Of a stretch of DNA of 64,000 nt, positions 21,502 to 30,179 are shown in pieces. This DNA comes from Saccharopolyspora gregorii. GTDB lineage: Bacteria > Actinomycetota > Actinomycetes > Mycobacteriales > Pseudonocardiaceae. Under the pieces are notes generated by a model. It was given only the letters and a program-made list of their open reading frames with translations. It made no database searches and was not told where the DNA came from. Every line of letters starts with the position of its first letter. Position 1 is the stretch's first letter. The stretch spans positions 2,232,001 to 2,296,000 of the forward strand of contig NZ_CP059556.1 of assembly GCF_024734405.1 (NCBI RefSeq), in the 5' to 3' direction. Position numbers and translations under genes: made by a program.

Positions 21502-23333
21502 ACGCCCGGCCCGAACTGGCCGAGCTGCCCGTCGGTGCGCGCGTCGTGATCCGGCTGCCCAACGGGCCCGAGCTCGCCGCCGTGCTGCTGGACTGCTTCG
21601 ACCGCGAACTGGTCGCCGTGCCGCTGGCACCGCGCGGCACCGATCTGCCCGAGATCGTGCGGCGCGTGCGGGCGAGCGCCGTCGTCGAGCAGCACGCGGG
21701 CACCACCACCGTCCGGACCACCGGGTTCGCCGCCGAGCACCCGGAAGCCGCCGGGCTCGCGTTCATCATGTTCACCTCCGGTTCCACCGGGCGGCCGAAG
21801 GGCGTGCGGCTCGGGCGGGCCGCCGTGCTCGGCAACGCGGCGAAGACCGCCGCGCTGCACGGAATCGCCCCGGACCGTCCACATGGGACGTGCCTGCCGC
21901 TGTACCACTGCAACGCCTTGGTGCTGTCGCTGCTCGGCACCCACCTCACCGGGGCACCGCTCGTGCTGCACCCCCGGTTCGACCCGGCCGGGTACTTCGC
22001 CGACCTCGCCGCCGCGGGAGCCCGGACCGCCTCGATCGTTCCGGCGCTGCTGTCCGACCTGGTCGACGCCGCACCGGAGTGGCCGCCGGAGCTGGAGTAC
22101 CTGATCACCGCGGCGGCCCCGCTCACCGGCGACCTCGCGCACCGGTTCCACCGGCGCTACGGGCCGCGGCTGCGGCAGGGCTACGGGCTCACCGAAGCCG
22201 TCAACTTCAGCTGCACCGCACCGAGGTTCGGCGGTGCGGACTTCACCGCGCACTACCTGGACCGGTTCCCGCCCGTCGGCGAAGCGCTGCCCGGCACCGA
22301 ACTGCGGCTCGACGCGGGCGAGGTGCAGATCCGCACCCCCGATCTGATGGACGGCTACTGGGAGGACCCGGCCGCCACCGCGGAAGCGCTCACCCCCGAC
22401 GGCTGGCTGCGCACCGGCGACCTCGGCGAACTCCGGGACGACCGGCTGCTCGTGCTGCGCGGACGCACCAAGGAGCGCATCGACCGCGGCGGCGAGAAGC
22501 ACTACCCGCTGGAGGTCGAGCGCGGCTGGCGCGCCGACGGGTTCACCGGCAGGTTCGCCGCCGTCGGCGTGGCCGAACCCGCGCTGGGGCAGGAGATCGG
22601 ACTCGTCACCGCCGACGCCGGCGTGGACGAGGTGCGGGACCTGTGCGCCCGCACCGCACTGCGGCCCGCCGTGCTGCGGCTGGGCGGCTACCGCGCCACC
22701 GCCACCGGCAAACCCCGCCGCTCCGCGATGGGCGCGACGCTGGCCGCGCGGCGGCAGCCCCCGGACCGCTACGCGCGGCTGCTCGCGCACGCGGGCGCCA
22801 CCGCCCGCGCGATGCTGCGGGAAGCACCCCGCTCGGCCGACGAGGAACTGCGCAGGCTCGTCGCGCACGCGCCGCGGACCCCGGTGCTCGGCGACGACGA
22901 CGCGTTCGCGGCCTGGGACTTCCTGCGGGAGCACTGGCTCGACGAGGACGACGGGGCGGCCGCGAAGTCCGGATGGCGCGCCCGCCTCACCGGCTCCTGG
23001 CCGCTGTCCGCGCACGTCGACCTCGCCGCCGCCGTGGCCGCCGCCGAAGGCGCCCCCGCCGTCGCCGTCCCGTTCGGCGAGGAGACCACCGTCGAGGACG
23101 GCCGGCTGCTGCTGCTCCCGCACGCGAGCCCGGCCACCACCGCCGCGACGCCCTGGGCGCTCGGTCCGGTGTGGACGTTCCTCACCGGTGGCACCCGCCA
23201 CCGGGTGGACCGGTGGAACCGGATGCGCCGGCTGCGGCACGACGGGCACGCCCTCGTGGGCTGCTCCGTGCTGCGCGCCGGACGGCACGATCTCGGCGGC
23301 GTCGTCTGGGCCCGCCCGAAGGACGAGGAGTGA
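21498..23333 (+). CDS. Acyl-AMP ligase-like protein with shortened N-terminus and unknown C-terminal domain
   Basis: A protein of 611 residues. Adenylate-forming motifs are present: [16 protein letters not shown] (about residues 87-102), [40 protein letters not shown] and an A10-like ATGKPRR (Lys near 405). The first motif falls ~80 residues earlier than usual, so part of the N-terminal subdomain is missing. About 200 residues follow the A10 position and match no domain I recognise (stretches such as [13 protein letters not shown] and [16 protein letters not shown]). ATG start overlaps the MbtH stop. The likely role is activation of the starter acid for C1 or of an unusual building block, with a second activity in the tail; both are inference. 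Confidence 0.82.
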   Translation: MNARPELAELPVGARVVIRLPNGPELAAVLLDCFDRELVAVPLAPRGTDLPEIVRRVRASAVVEQHAGTTTVRTTGFAAEHPEAAGLAFIMFTSGSTGRPKGVRLGRAAVLGNAAKTAALHGIAPDRPHGTCLPLYHCNALVLSLLGTHLTGAPLVLHPRFDPAGYFADLAAAGARTASIVPALLSDLVDAAPEWPPELEYLITAAAPLTGDLAHRFHRRYGPRLRQGYGLTEAVNFSCTAPRFGGADFTAHYLDRFPPVGEALPGTELRLDAGEVQIRTPDLMDGYWEDPAATAEALTPDGWLRTGDLGELRDDRLLVLRGRTKERIDRGGEKHYPLEVERGWRADGFTGRFAAVGVAEPALGQEIGLVTADAGVDEVRDLCARTALRPAVLRLGGYRATATGKPRRSAMGATLAARRQPPDRYARLLAHAGATARAMLREAPRSADEELRRLVAHAPRTPVLGDDDAFAAWDFLREHWLDEDDGAAAKSGWRARLTGSWPLSAHVDLAAAVAAAEGAPAVAVPFGEETTVEDGRLLLLPHASPATTAATPWALGPVWTFLTGGTRHRVDRWNRMRRLRHDGHALVGCSVLRAGRHDLGGVVWARPKDEE

Positions 23334-23335
23334 AC

Positions 23336-23872
23336 GTGGAACACCCGCTGCAGATCACCGACTGGGCGAAGAACTCCATCAACGACGACCACACCGAGTT
23401 GCGCGTGGAGCACGCCGAGCTCGAAGTCCCCATGCACGGCACCGCCGCCGCCAGCGGACGCGAGCTGGCCACCAACGGCGACATCGGTGCCGACCTGATC
23501 CGGTTGCCCGCCGGGCAGGGATTCGTGCCGCACACCCATCCCGGGCACCACGTGCTCACCGTCGTCGCGGGCATCGGCACCATCACCTACGGCGGGCGCA
23601 TCCACGAGACCCGCGCGGGGCAGACGTTCCTCGTCGAAGGGGAGGTGCCGCACGCGGTCGGCGCCGTCACCGACCACCTCATCGTCGCCGTCGGCGCCCC
23701 GCACAAGCGCATCGACTCGACGGACCGGATGACGCCGGTGCCGTACGAGGAGATCATCGCCGATGACGGGGAGCTCACCTGCCTGCTGTGCGAGAAGACG
23801 GCGGGGGCACCGGAGTACCTGCACTCGGTGGGCTGCCCGCACTGCCCGTGCCGGGAGTGCGCGGGGATGTGA
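23336..23872 (+). CDS. Cupin protein with C-terminal cysteine cluster
   Basis: A 178-residue protein. The single cupin barrel (about residues 55-125) has IRLPAGQGFVPHTHPGHHVL, where the His cluster is a plausible metal site, and GQTFLVEGEVPHAVGAV. After a linker, the last ~25 residues hold six cysteines (LLCEK, then GCPHCPCRECAGM), resembling a zinc ribbon or rubredoxin-like knuckle. The GTG at 23336 has GAGGAG 5 bases upstream; a GTG at 23330, overlapping the ligase stop, is an alternative adding two residues. It is the last gene of the NRPS operon and may oxidise or isomerise the peptide, though a regulatory or metal-binding role is equally possible. Confidence 0.82.
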   Translation: MEHPLQITDWAKNSINDDHTELRVEHAELEVPMHGTAAASGRELATNGDIGADLIRLPAGQGFVPHTHPGHHVLTVVAGIGTITYGGRIHETRAGQTFLVEGEVPHAVGAVTDHLIVAVGAPHKRIDSTDRMTPVPYEEIIADDGELTCLLCEKTAGAPEYLHSVGCPHCPCRECAGM

Positions 23873-23894
23873 GCTCGTCCGCCCGGGCCGCTGC

Positions 23895-23943
23895 GGGGGC
23901 TCGGCGTTCCGCTCCCGGCGACGGACGAGAACGCCGAGGCCCC
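23895..23943 (+). terminator. Terminator-like hairpin closing the NRPS operon
   Basis: GGGGCTCGGCGTTC and GAACGCCGAGGCCCC form a stem of about 14 bp with one bulged base and a loop of about 19 bases. It starts some 23 bases after the cupin stop codon; no U tract. Confidence 0.65.
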
Positions 23944-24145
23944 GCCCGCCCGGCGGCGGCGCCGTGCAGCGGCCACCCACGACCCCGGCGCAGCGCAGCT
24001 CCTTCCCGGTGACGACGACCCCGCGGTGAGGACGCCGCCGAGGCCTCGCCGCCCCGAGACAGGAGGGGACGGCCGGTTCGCAGCGTCGTCGTCGGGGTAC
24101 CGGGTCAGAATGCGGGTGGACCCGAACCCGATGCAGAGGACGCCC

Positions 24146-24985
24146 GTGGAACTCACCGCCGCTGAACAGCACCGCCGCGCCACCACGTTCGCCGAGCTGC
24201 ACCGCGGACCGGGGGCGTTCGTGCTCCCCAACCCGTGGGATGCGGGCACCGCGCGGATCCTGGCCGGGCTCGGCTACCCCGCGCTGGGCACCACCAGCGG
24301 TGGGCTCGCGAGCCGGTTGGGCCGCCGCGACGCGGCCCGCCAGGTGGGCTTGGACGAGGCGGTGGACAACGTGCGGGAGATCGCCGAGGCCACCGGGCTG
24401 CCCGTGTCCGCGGACCTGGAGAACGGCTACGGCGACGAGCCGCGCGATGCCGCCGACGCGGTGCGGGCGGCGGCGCTCGCCGGTGCCGTCGGCGGGTCCG
24501 TCGAGGACGCCACCGGGCGCGCCGACGACCCGATCTACGAGCACGACCGCGCGGTCGAGCGGATCGCGGCGGCCGCGGAAGCGGCGCGGGAGCTGCCGTT
24601 CCCGTTCACCCTCACCGCCCGCGCCGAGAACTTCCTGCACGGCCGCGCCGACCTGGCCGACACGATCCGCCGGTTGCGGGCCTACGAGGAGGCCGGGGCC
24701 GACGTGCTGTACGCGCCGGCGCTGCCGGACGCCGACGCGATCCGCGCCGTGTGCTCCGCCGTCACGGCACCGGTGAACGTGCTCGCGGTCGGTGCGGCCC
24801 GCGCGCTGTCGGTGGCCGAGCTGGCGGAGCTCGGGGTGCGGCGGATCAGCCTCGGTTCCACGTTGGCCCGCGCCGCGCTGAGCGCCCTGGTGCACGAGTC
24901 CCGGGAGATCGCGTCCGGCACGTTCCCCGACGCGGCCGGGGTGCTCTCCGGCGCCGACCTGGCGGAGCTCTTCGAGCGCGGCTAG
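24146..24985 (+). CDS. Isocitrate lyase / PEP mutase family protein
   Basis: A TIM-barrel enzyme of about 279 residues from the PrpB/PEP-mutase superfamily. Visible features are GAFVLPNPWDAGTARILAGL, LGTTSGGLASRLGRRDA, the metal-site region VSADLENGYGDEP, GGSVEDATG, and a C-terminal RRISLGSTLARAAL. It lacks the KKCGH signature of true isocitrate lyases, so it is one of the smaller C-C or P-C lyases or oxaloacetate decarboxylases. The GTG start is favoured because AGAGGA lies 5 bases upstream; ATGs at 24131 and 24110 are alternatives. It is preceded by the NRPS terminator, so it is a separate transcript. Confidence 0.85.
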   Translation: MELTAAEQHRRATTFAELHRGPGAFVLPNPWDAGTARILAGLGYPALGTTSGGLASRLGRRDAARQVGLDEAVDNVREIAEATGLPVSADLENGYGDEPRDAADAVRAAALAGAVGGSVEDATGRADDPIYEHDRAVERIAAAAEAARELPFPFTLTARAENFLHGRADLADTIRRLRAYEEAGADVLYAPALPDADAIRAVCSAVTAPVNVLAVGAARALSVAELAELGVRRISLGSTLARAALSALVHESREIASGTFPDAAGVLSGADLAELFERG

Positions 24986-24992
24986 CGCCGGA

Positions 24993-25622
24993 TCACCCGG
25001 CGAGCCGGGCGATGTCCGCCGCGCTCCAGGCCCCGCGGGCGCCGGGCAGTCGCGCCAGGTGCTCGGCCGCGGTGCGCACGTCCCAGCCCTGGCCGGCGCG
25101 CAGCCCGCCGAGCAGCATCCGCAGGTACTCCGCCGACGGCGCCAGCAGCGGCACCTCTGCCGCGGACCACGGCGCGGTGAAGGTCAGCACCGGGTGCCCG
25201 TCCCGCTCGCCGACGTGCAGCAGCGTCTCGTAGCGGCCCGGCCCGAGCACCTGCCGCCCGGTGCGCAGCACCTCCCGCAGGTCCAGGTCGCCGCCCGGCT
25301 CCCGGTACATCTCCTGGGCCACGACGTCCGCGAACTGCCCGGGCGTCACCAGGTAGGCGCGCAACGCCGCCGAACCGGGCAGCTCCGGATCGAGGAACGC
25401 GCGGCCGCCGCCCCACACCCGCGACTCGGTGGCGAAGTACACGCCGCCCGGCACCCGGTGCCCGGTGGTGCGCCGCGGCGGGCGCGGATCGCGGCACCCC
25501 GGGCAGGCGCGGCGGCCACCCGGCGGCGTGCCGCCTTCCAGGTAGTGCCGGAACCGGTCGGCGTGCATGTTCGAGCCGTAGCTCGCGTACCAGACCAGCT
25601 CGGGCGCGGAATCGAAGCCCAT
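24993..25622 (-). CDS. Gamma-glutamylcyclotransferase-fold protein
   Basis: A 209-residue cytosolic protein. The N-terminal WYASYGSNMHADRFRHYL is the Y-G-S-N loop of the GGCT/AIG2-like fold, which binds gamma-glutamyl-type substrates. GGVYFATESRVWGGGRAFLD and RAYLVTPGQFADVVAQEM fit the same fold. Members are often labelled only as hypothetical proteins. The ATG start is used; a GTG directly before it would add one residue. It is convergent with the PEP mutase-like gene (7-base gap) and 37 bases downstream of the amino acid permease on the same strand, so it may be co-transcribed with that permease and the nitrilase. Confidence 0.65.
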   Translation of the reverse strand: MGFDSAPELVWYASYGSNMHADRFRHYLEGGTPPGGRRACPGCRDPRPPRRTTGHRVPGGVYFATESRVWGGGRAFLDPELPGSAALRAYLVTPGQFADVVAQEMYREPGGDLDLREVLRTGRQVLGPGRYETLLHVGERDGHPVLTFTAPWSAAEVPLLAPSAEYLRMLLGGLRAGQGWDVRTAAEHLARLPGARGAWSAADIARLAG

Positions 25623-25659
25623 CACCCCATGATCCCGGCCCCTCGGCGAGCGGCGGTCG

Positions 25660-27021
25660 TCAGGAGGCTCCGGCGGGTGCGGGGGACGGGTCCTCCGGCT
25701 GCATCTCGGGCGGCGGATCGCGGAACAGGCGGGTGCGGTAGGCGAGGTAGCCGACGCCGAGCACCAGCCAGCAGCCGCCGAGCAGCAGCGCCGCCGGGTC
25801 CAGGTTCACCAGCAGCCACAGGTCGATCAGCGCGCCGATCGCGGGCAGCAGCAGGAACGTCCACGGGGACGGCGCCTCGCCGGCCTTGCGCCGCCGCACG
25901 AACAGCCCGATCACGCTCAGGTTCACCGAGGTGAACGCGACGAACGCGCCGAAGTTGATGAACGAGGTGGACGTGGACACGTCGAGGAACATGGCGATCA
26001 GCCCGATCGCGCCGGTCAGCGCGATGTTCACCGCGGGTGTCCGGAACTTCGGGTGCACCCGGCCGAACAGCCTGCGCGGCAGCACGTCGTCCCGGCCCAT
26101 CGCGAACAGCAGCCGCGCCGCCCCGGCCTGCGCGGCGAGCCCCGAGGCGAACTGGGCGACGATCAACCCGGCCAGCAGCAGCGCGGCGACCGCGTCCCCC
26201 GCGATGGTGCGGGCGATCTCGAACACCGCGGAGTCCGGATCGGCGAACGCGGCACCGGGGTGCGCCAGCTGCGTCGCCCAGGAGACGACGACGAAGATGC
26301 CGCCGCCGATCAGCGTGATGAGCAGGATCGCGCGCGGCATGGTGAGCCGCGGCTCCACCGTCTCCTCGGTGAGCGTGGTGACGGCGTCGAACCCGAGGAA
26401 CGAGTACGCGGCCAGCGCGGCTCCCGCCGACACGCCCGCCGCGGTGGTGCTCGGGTTCAGGAACGGTTCCGCGCTCAGCAGTGCGCCTGCCCCGGAGGTG
26501 GTGAACACGTGCCGCAGCGACAGCACCACGAAGATCGCGATCACCAGCACCTGGAACGACATCAGCACCGAGTTCGTCTTGTCCGCGACCTTGATCCCCA
26601 GCACGTTCAGCGCGGTGGTGGCGGCGATGAACAGCACGATCCACAGCCAGAACGGCACGTCCGGGAACTGCGCGCGCAGGTAGGTGGCGCCGAGCAGCCA
26701 GATCACCATCGGCAGGAAGAAGTAGTCCAGCAGCACCACCCAGCCCACCAGGAACCCGGCGCGGGAGTCGAGCGTGCGCCGGGCGTAGGTGTAGGCGGAC
26801 CCGGCGACCGGGAAGGCGGCGGCCATCCTTCCGTAGCTGTGCGCGGTGAACAGCATCGCCACCATCGCCAGCAGGTACGCCGTCGGCACCGATCCGCTGG
26901 TCTCCTCGGCGACGACGCCGAAGGTGCCGAGCACGATCATCGGCGCCATGTAGGCGACGCCGAACAGCACGACCGAGTGCAGTCGCAGCGACCGGTTCAG
27001 CACCGGTGCGTTTCCGGACAT
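25660..27021 (-). CDS. APC-family amino acid permease
   Basis: A 453-residue integral membrane protein with about 12 hydrophobic segments. The family start NRSLRLHSVVLFGVAYMAPM is present, then FPVAGSAYTYARRTLDSRAGFLVGW, and the SFLGFDAVTTLTEETVEPRL stretch typical of APC transporters. A basic loop and an acidic, Pro-rich tail close the protein. It probably imports an amino acid or amine by proton symport. AGGAG lies 8 bases before the ATG. It begins 12 bases after the nitrilase-like gene, so the two form an operon that probably takes up and hydrolyses the same nitrogen compound, under the divergent GntR regulator. Confidence 0.9.
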   Translation of the reverse strand: MSGNAPVLNRSLRLHSVVLFGVAYMAPMIVLGTFGVVAEETSGSVPTAYLLAMVAMLFTAHSYGRMAAAFPVAGSAYTYARRTLDSRAGFLVGWVVLLDYFFLPMVIWLLGATYLRAQFPDVPFWLWIVLFIAATTALNVLGIKVADKTNSVLMSFQVLVIAIFVVLSLRHVFTTSGAGALLSAEPFLNPSTTAAGVSAGAALAAYSFLGFDAVTTLTEETVEPRLTMPRAILLITLIGGGIFVVVSWATQLAHPGAAFADPDSAVFEIARTIAGDAVAALLLAGLIVAQFASGLAAQAGAARLLFAMGRDDVLPRRLFGRVHPKFRTPAVNIALTGAIGLIAMFLDVSTSTSFINFGAFVAFTSVNLSVIGLFVRRRKAGEAPSPWTFLLLPAIGALIDLWLLVNLDPAALLLGGCWLVLGVGYLAYRTRLFRDPPPEMQPEDPSPAPAGAS

Positions 27022-27032
27022 GTGCGTTGCTC

Positions 27033-27902
27033 CTAGTCGTGCGCGGCGGGGTGCCAGCGGTGCGGGTCGATGCGGCCGTCGTAGAGCGGCAGCGCGATGG
27101 GGGAGTCGGCGGCGGTGAACTGGTCCCAGACGCGGTTGAGGCCCGCGGTGCCCTCGGTCCGCACCCGCCGCACCTCGTCCAGGTCGACCGTCGCGGCGAG
27201 CGCTCCGGGGGCGGGGCCTTCGGCGTGCGCGAGCACCTGCCCTTCCGGGCCGACGAGCAGGCCGTCGCCGGTGCCGACGGGGGCGGCGGCGTTGACGCTC
27301 GCCACGAAGACCTGGTTGGTGATGGCGTTCGCCCGGGCCAGCACCAGTTCCTGCGCCCGGTCCGGGGTGGTGGTCTGCACCGGGTTGAGCACGAGCTCGG
27401 CGCCCATCCACGCCAGGTGCCGCGCCACTTCGGGGAACCAGGCGTCGTAGCAGATGCTGAACCCGATCCGGCCGATCCCGGGGGCGTCGAACACGACGAA
27501 CCGGTCGCCGGGGTCGTAGGGCTCGTAGGGCCGCCACGGGAAGACCTTGCGGTACCAGGAGACCAGTTCGCCCGCGGGCGAGAACACCAGCGCCGTGTTG
27601 AACAGCTCCCCGCCCTCGCCGCGTTCGCAGACGGTGCCGGGCGCGAGCCACACGCCGAGGTCCCCGGCGAGCTCGGCGAGCCGCCGGGTGCGGGGGCCGT
27701 GCAGCGGTTCGGCGGCGTCGGCGAGCTCCGCGTCGCGGTCCGGGCCGGTGACGCCGCACAGGTGCAGCTCCGGGTAGGCCACCAGCCGGGTCCCGGGGTG
27801 CTCGGCGAGCAGCGCCTCGACCTGGGCGGTGAACGCGTCGGGGGACGCGGTCGCGGGCAGCGGCGGTTCCTGCGCCAGCGCGAGCGGCAGTGGTCGGGGC
27901 AT
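27033..27902 (-). CDS. Carbon-nitrogen hydrolase (nitrilase/omega-amidase superfamily)
   Basis: A 289-residue cytosolic hydrolase with the complete Glu-Lys-Cys triad: Glu45 in VAYPELHLCG, Lys119 in WYRKVFPW and Cys151 in GFSICYDAWFPEVARHL. LAPGTVCERGEGGELFNTALVFSP and GAELVLNPVQTTTPDRAQEL are also typical. It hydrolyses an amide, carbamoyl or nitrile bond. Start ATG at MPRPLPLALAQE; the 30-residue upstream in-frame extension lacks a ribosome site. A promoter candidate lies about 60 bases upstream. It is the first gene of an operon with the APC permease and divergent from the GntR regulator, which suggests inducible catabolism of an amide-containing compound. Confidence 0.92.
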   Translation of the reverse strand: MPRPLPLALAQEPPLPATASPDAFTAQVEALLAEHPGTRLVAYPELHLCGVTGPDRDAELADAAEPLHGPRTRRLAELAGDLGVWLAPGTVCERGEGGELFNTALVFSPAGELVSWYRKVFPWRPYEPYDPGDRFVVFDAPGIGRIGFSICYDAWFPEVARHLAWMGAELVLNPVQTTTPDRAQELVLARANAITNQVFVASVNAAAPVGTGDGLLVGPEGQVLAHAEGPAPGALAATVDLDEVRRVRTEGTAGLNRVWDQFTAADSPIALPLYDGRIDPHRWHPAAHD

Positions 27903-27962
27903 CGGGTCTCGTTTCCGGGTGGCGGGGCGGCGTCGGCGGACGGTGGCCGGGACGACTGGAAG

Positions 27963-27992
27963 AAAATAGGTCAGCCCCCTCCCCGCGGGCAA
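27963..27992 (-). promoter_or_regulatory. Promoter candidate for the nitrilase/permease operon
   Basis: Reading the minus strand: TTGCCC (27992-27987), an 18-base spacer and TATTTT (27968-27963), giving a leader of about 54 bases. The neighbouring AT-rich stretch 27998-28020, with a near-palindromic TCAATTTGA, is a plausible GntR operator between the divergent genes. Confidence 0.5.
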
Positions 27993-28043
27993 GAGTGCTC
28001 AATTTGACCACTTTGTGCTTGACGTGCGATTACGCTGTGGTTC

Positions 28044-28793
28044 ATGGCGAGTTCTGACCCGGACGAGACCGCGGACCCCGGCGCGGCGCTAATCTCGCCC
28101 GCGCTGTCCGGAATCCGCAGGCTGTCCGCCGTGGACACGGTGCGCGCCCGGATCTCCCTCGCCGTCGACCTCGGGCTGCTCGCGCCGGGGGAGTGGCTGC
28201 CGGGCAACGCCGCGATCGCCGCCGCCCTCGACGTGTCCCAGATCACGGTGCGGCGGGCGCTGGTCGCGCTGGGCCGGGACGGCGTGCTGGAACGGCGACC
28301 GGGCCGGGGCGGTGGTACCCGCGTCGTGGCGGAACCGGCCCGCAGCGCCGTCCGCGAAACCGACGCCTACCGGGCCGCTGCCGACGAGGTCCACCGGCTG
28401 GTCGACCAGCGGCTGGTGCTGGAGTGCGGCCTCGCCCACCTGGCGGCGCGCGCCGCCGATGCCGACCGGCTCGCCGAACTCCGGGAACTCGCCGAGCGGA
28501 TGGAGCGGGCCGCGGACTGGGCGGAGTTCCACCGGCTCGACGAGGTCTTCCACCGCACCGTCGCCGCCGCCACCGGCGTCCCCGCCGCCGCCGCGGACTA
28601 CGAGCCGGTGCTGCGCGACCTGTACCGCTACTACCTGCCCTACCCGGTGGAGCGGCTGCGCGAGTCGAACCGGGAGCACCACGAGCTCGTCGCCGCCCTG
28701 CGCGCCCGCGACGCCGCGGCCGCCGCCGACGTCGCACACCGCCACGTCACCGCGTTGCACCGGGACATGTTCGTCGGCCTGGACGCGCGCTGA
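28044..28793 (+). CDS. GntR-family regulator, FadR/FCD type
   Basis: A 249-residue regulator. The winged helix (about residues 28-90) has PGEWLPGNAAIAAALDVSQI and TVRRALVALGRDGVLERRPGRGGG. It is followed by an all-helical FCD-type effector domain (about 105-240) with RLVLECGLAHLAARAA, FHRLDEVFHRTVAAATGV and a final DVAHRHVTALHRDM carrying the usual metal/ligand histidines. It usually represses and is released by a carboxylate. Divergent from the nitrilase/permease operon with about 140 bases between starts, so it very likely controls that operon. Confidence 0.9.
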   Translation: MASSDPDETADPGAALISPALSGIRRLSAVDTVRARISLAVDLGLLAPGEWLPGNAAIAAALDVSQITVRRALVALGRDGVLERRPGRGGGTRVVAEPARSAVRETDAYRAAADEVHRLVDQRLVLECGLAHLAARAADADRLAELRELAERMERAADWAEFHRLDEVFHRTVAAATGVPAAAADYEPVLRDLYRYYLPYPVERLRESNREHHELVAALRARDAAAAADVAHRHVTALHRDMFVGLDAR

Positions 28794-28814
28794 CGCCTGC
28801 CGCCGAGCGCGGAG

Positions 28815-29198
28815 CTAGTCGCCGTCGGCCGCCCGTGCGGCCCGGTTCGCGAGCACCGCGCCGTGCAGCGCGAACACCAGCAGCAGCACCAGACCCGCGT
28901 TCGGCGCCACCAGCGCCACCGGCAGCGGGAGAACGCCCTGGACGTGCGCGATCGTGCTCATCGCGGTGAGCAGTCCGGCGGCGTAACCGGTGCGCGCCGC
29001 CTGCAGCAGCCGCGGCTCCGCGGCTCGGTGCCCCGCCGCCCACGCGGCGTCCGAGGCTTGCGTCGCCCGCGTCCGGATGCCGACGAAGTGGTTGCGGCGC
29101 AACGTTCCGCGCGAGCTCAGTCGCTGGATCAGGTGCATCGCCCAACCGGTGAACACGAGCGTCACCGCGTACAGGGCCAGTGCTGCGGCGTCCGGCAA
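28815..29198 (-). CDS. SdpI-family membrane protein
   Basis: About 127 residues with three or four hydrophobic segments. The SdpI family signature lies between them: RRNHFVGIRTRATQASDAAW, followed by AGHRAAEPRLL. SdpI of Bacillus is the immunity protein for the SDP toxin, but most family members are untested. The TTG start has GGAGG about 8 bases upstream; a GTG at 29234 would add 12 residues. It lies 71 bases downstream of the lantibiotic exporter permease on the same strand, so it may be the last gene of the lantibiotic operon and help protect the membrane. That link is inference. Confidence 0.75.
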   Translation of the reverse strand: MPDAAALALYAVTLVFTGWAMHLIQRLSSRGTLRRNHFVGIRTRATQASDAAWAAGHRAAEPRLLQAARTGYAAGLLTAMSTIAHVQGVLPLPVALVAPNAGLVLLLVFALHGAVLANRAARAADGD

Positions 29199-29269
29199 CG
29201 CGGCCCCCTCCGCTCGACGTCGGTCCCCGGTCACCCAAGCCGACGGCGGGCGCGGACGTCAACCTCCGG

Positions 29270-30154
29270 TCAGCCGGTGCGGGCGAACCGGCGGCTGATG
29301 GCGACCAGCGCCAGCACCGAGAACCCGAGCACCACGGCGATCTCCACCGGTGGCGGGACTTCCCAGCCCGCCCACTCCACCGGCGAGAAGATCACCGAGG
29401 AGTGCTCCTGCCCGAGCCGCCCGAGGACGGCGTGGCGCATCGCGTCCACCGCGTAGGTCAGCGGGTTCACCACCGTCAACGCCACCATCCACCCGGGCAT
29501 CGCGCTGATCGGGAACATCATCCCGGACAGGAACACCAGCGGTGTGATCAGCACGGACAGCACGGTGTTGAACGTCTGCACCCGCTTGATCGCGACGGCC
29601 ACCCCGGCGGCGAGCACCGTCAGCGACAGCGCGGCGATCGCGATCTCGGCCAGCAGCACCGCGAACAGCACCGGGTCGTAGGGCACTCCGACCAGCCCGG
29701 CGGTGAGCAGCACGACCGCGCTCTGCGCCGTCGCCACCGTCGCACCGCCGAGGCACTTGCCGAGCAGCAGCGTGCCGCGGAACACCGGCGCCGCCAGCAT
29801 CTCCCGCATGAACCCGGTCTGCCGGTCCCACACGATCGACGCCCCCACCGAGATCGCCGGCGCCTGCGCCGCCATCACCAGCACACCGGGGAACAGGAAC
29901 ACCAGGTAGTCCTCCGCCGTCCGCGCCCCGCCCGCCCCGTCGGCCAGCAGCCGGGACAGGCCGATGCCGAGCACGTACAGGAACAGGAACGGCGGCAGCA
30001 GCGACACCGCGACCCGGGTGCGGTCCCGCAGGAAGTGCAGCAGTTCCCGGCGCCACACCATGCTCCCGGCCCGCCACTCCCGCGCGAGCCGGCCGCTCCG
30101 TTCGGCGTCCTGTTCGGACGGTGCTGCGGTCCGGGGCGGTGCGGTGCTGGTCAC
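29270..30154 (-). CDS. cinH: Lantibiotic ABC exporter, membrane subunit (CinH-type)
   Basis: A 294-residue ABC-2 type permease with six hydrophobic segments. It has the DrrB-like pattern VWRRELLHFLRDRTRVAVSL, FLFPGVLVMAAQ, VWDRQTGFMREMLAAPVFR and PLVFLSGMMFPISAMPGW, VNPLTYAVDAMRH. It follows the ATPase gene by 25 bases and lies at the end of the cin-like structural operon. With the ATPase it should export the cinnamycin-type peptide or remove it from the membrane. The leader has a signal-peptidase-like site and the ATPase has no peptidase domain, so cleavage and export appear to be separate events. The gene name is assigned by position and similarity to the cinnamycin cluster. Confidence 0.88.
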   Translation of the reverse strand: MTSTAPPRTAAPSEQDAERSGRLAREWRAGSMVWRRELLHFLRDRTRVAVSLLPPFLFLYVLGIGLSRLLADGAGGARTAEDYLVFLFPGVLVMAAQAPAISVGASIVWDRQTGFMREMLAAPVFRGTLLLGKCLGGATVATAQSAVVLLTAGLVGVPYDPVLFAVLLAEIAIAALSLTVLAAGVAVAIKRVQTFNTVLSVLITPLVFLSGMMFPISAMPGWMVALTVVNPLTYAVDAMRHAVLGRLGQEHSSVIFSPVEWAGWEVPPPVEIAVVLGFSVLALVAISRRFARTG

Positions 30155-30179
30155 GCGGTCTCCTCAACGGCCGTGGGGA

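Noticed and set aside
9317-22126. Two very long minus-strand open frames opposite the NRPS gene
   Set aside because: They mirror the NRPS codons, are rich in Arg/Gly/Pro/Val/Gln, have no domains, and arise from the extreme third-position GC bias.
24026-24145. Longer N-terminus for the PEP mutase-like protein
   Set aside because: The added residues are Arg/Pro-rich and unlike the family; a GTG with a good ribosome site lies just before the conserved part.
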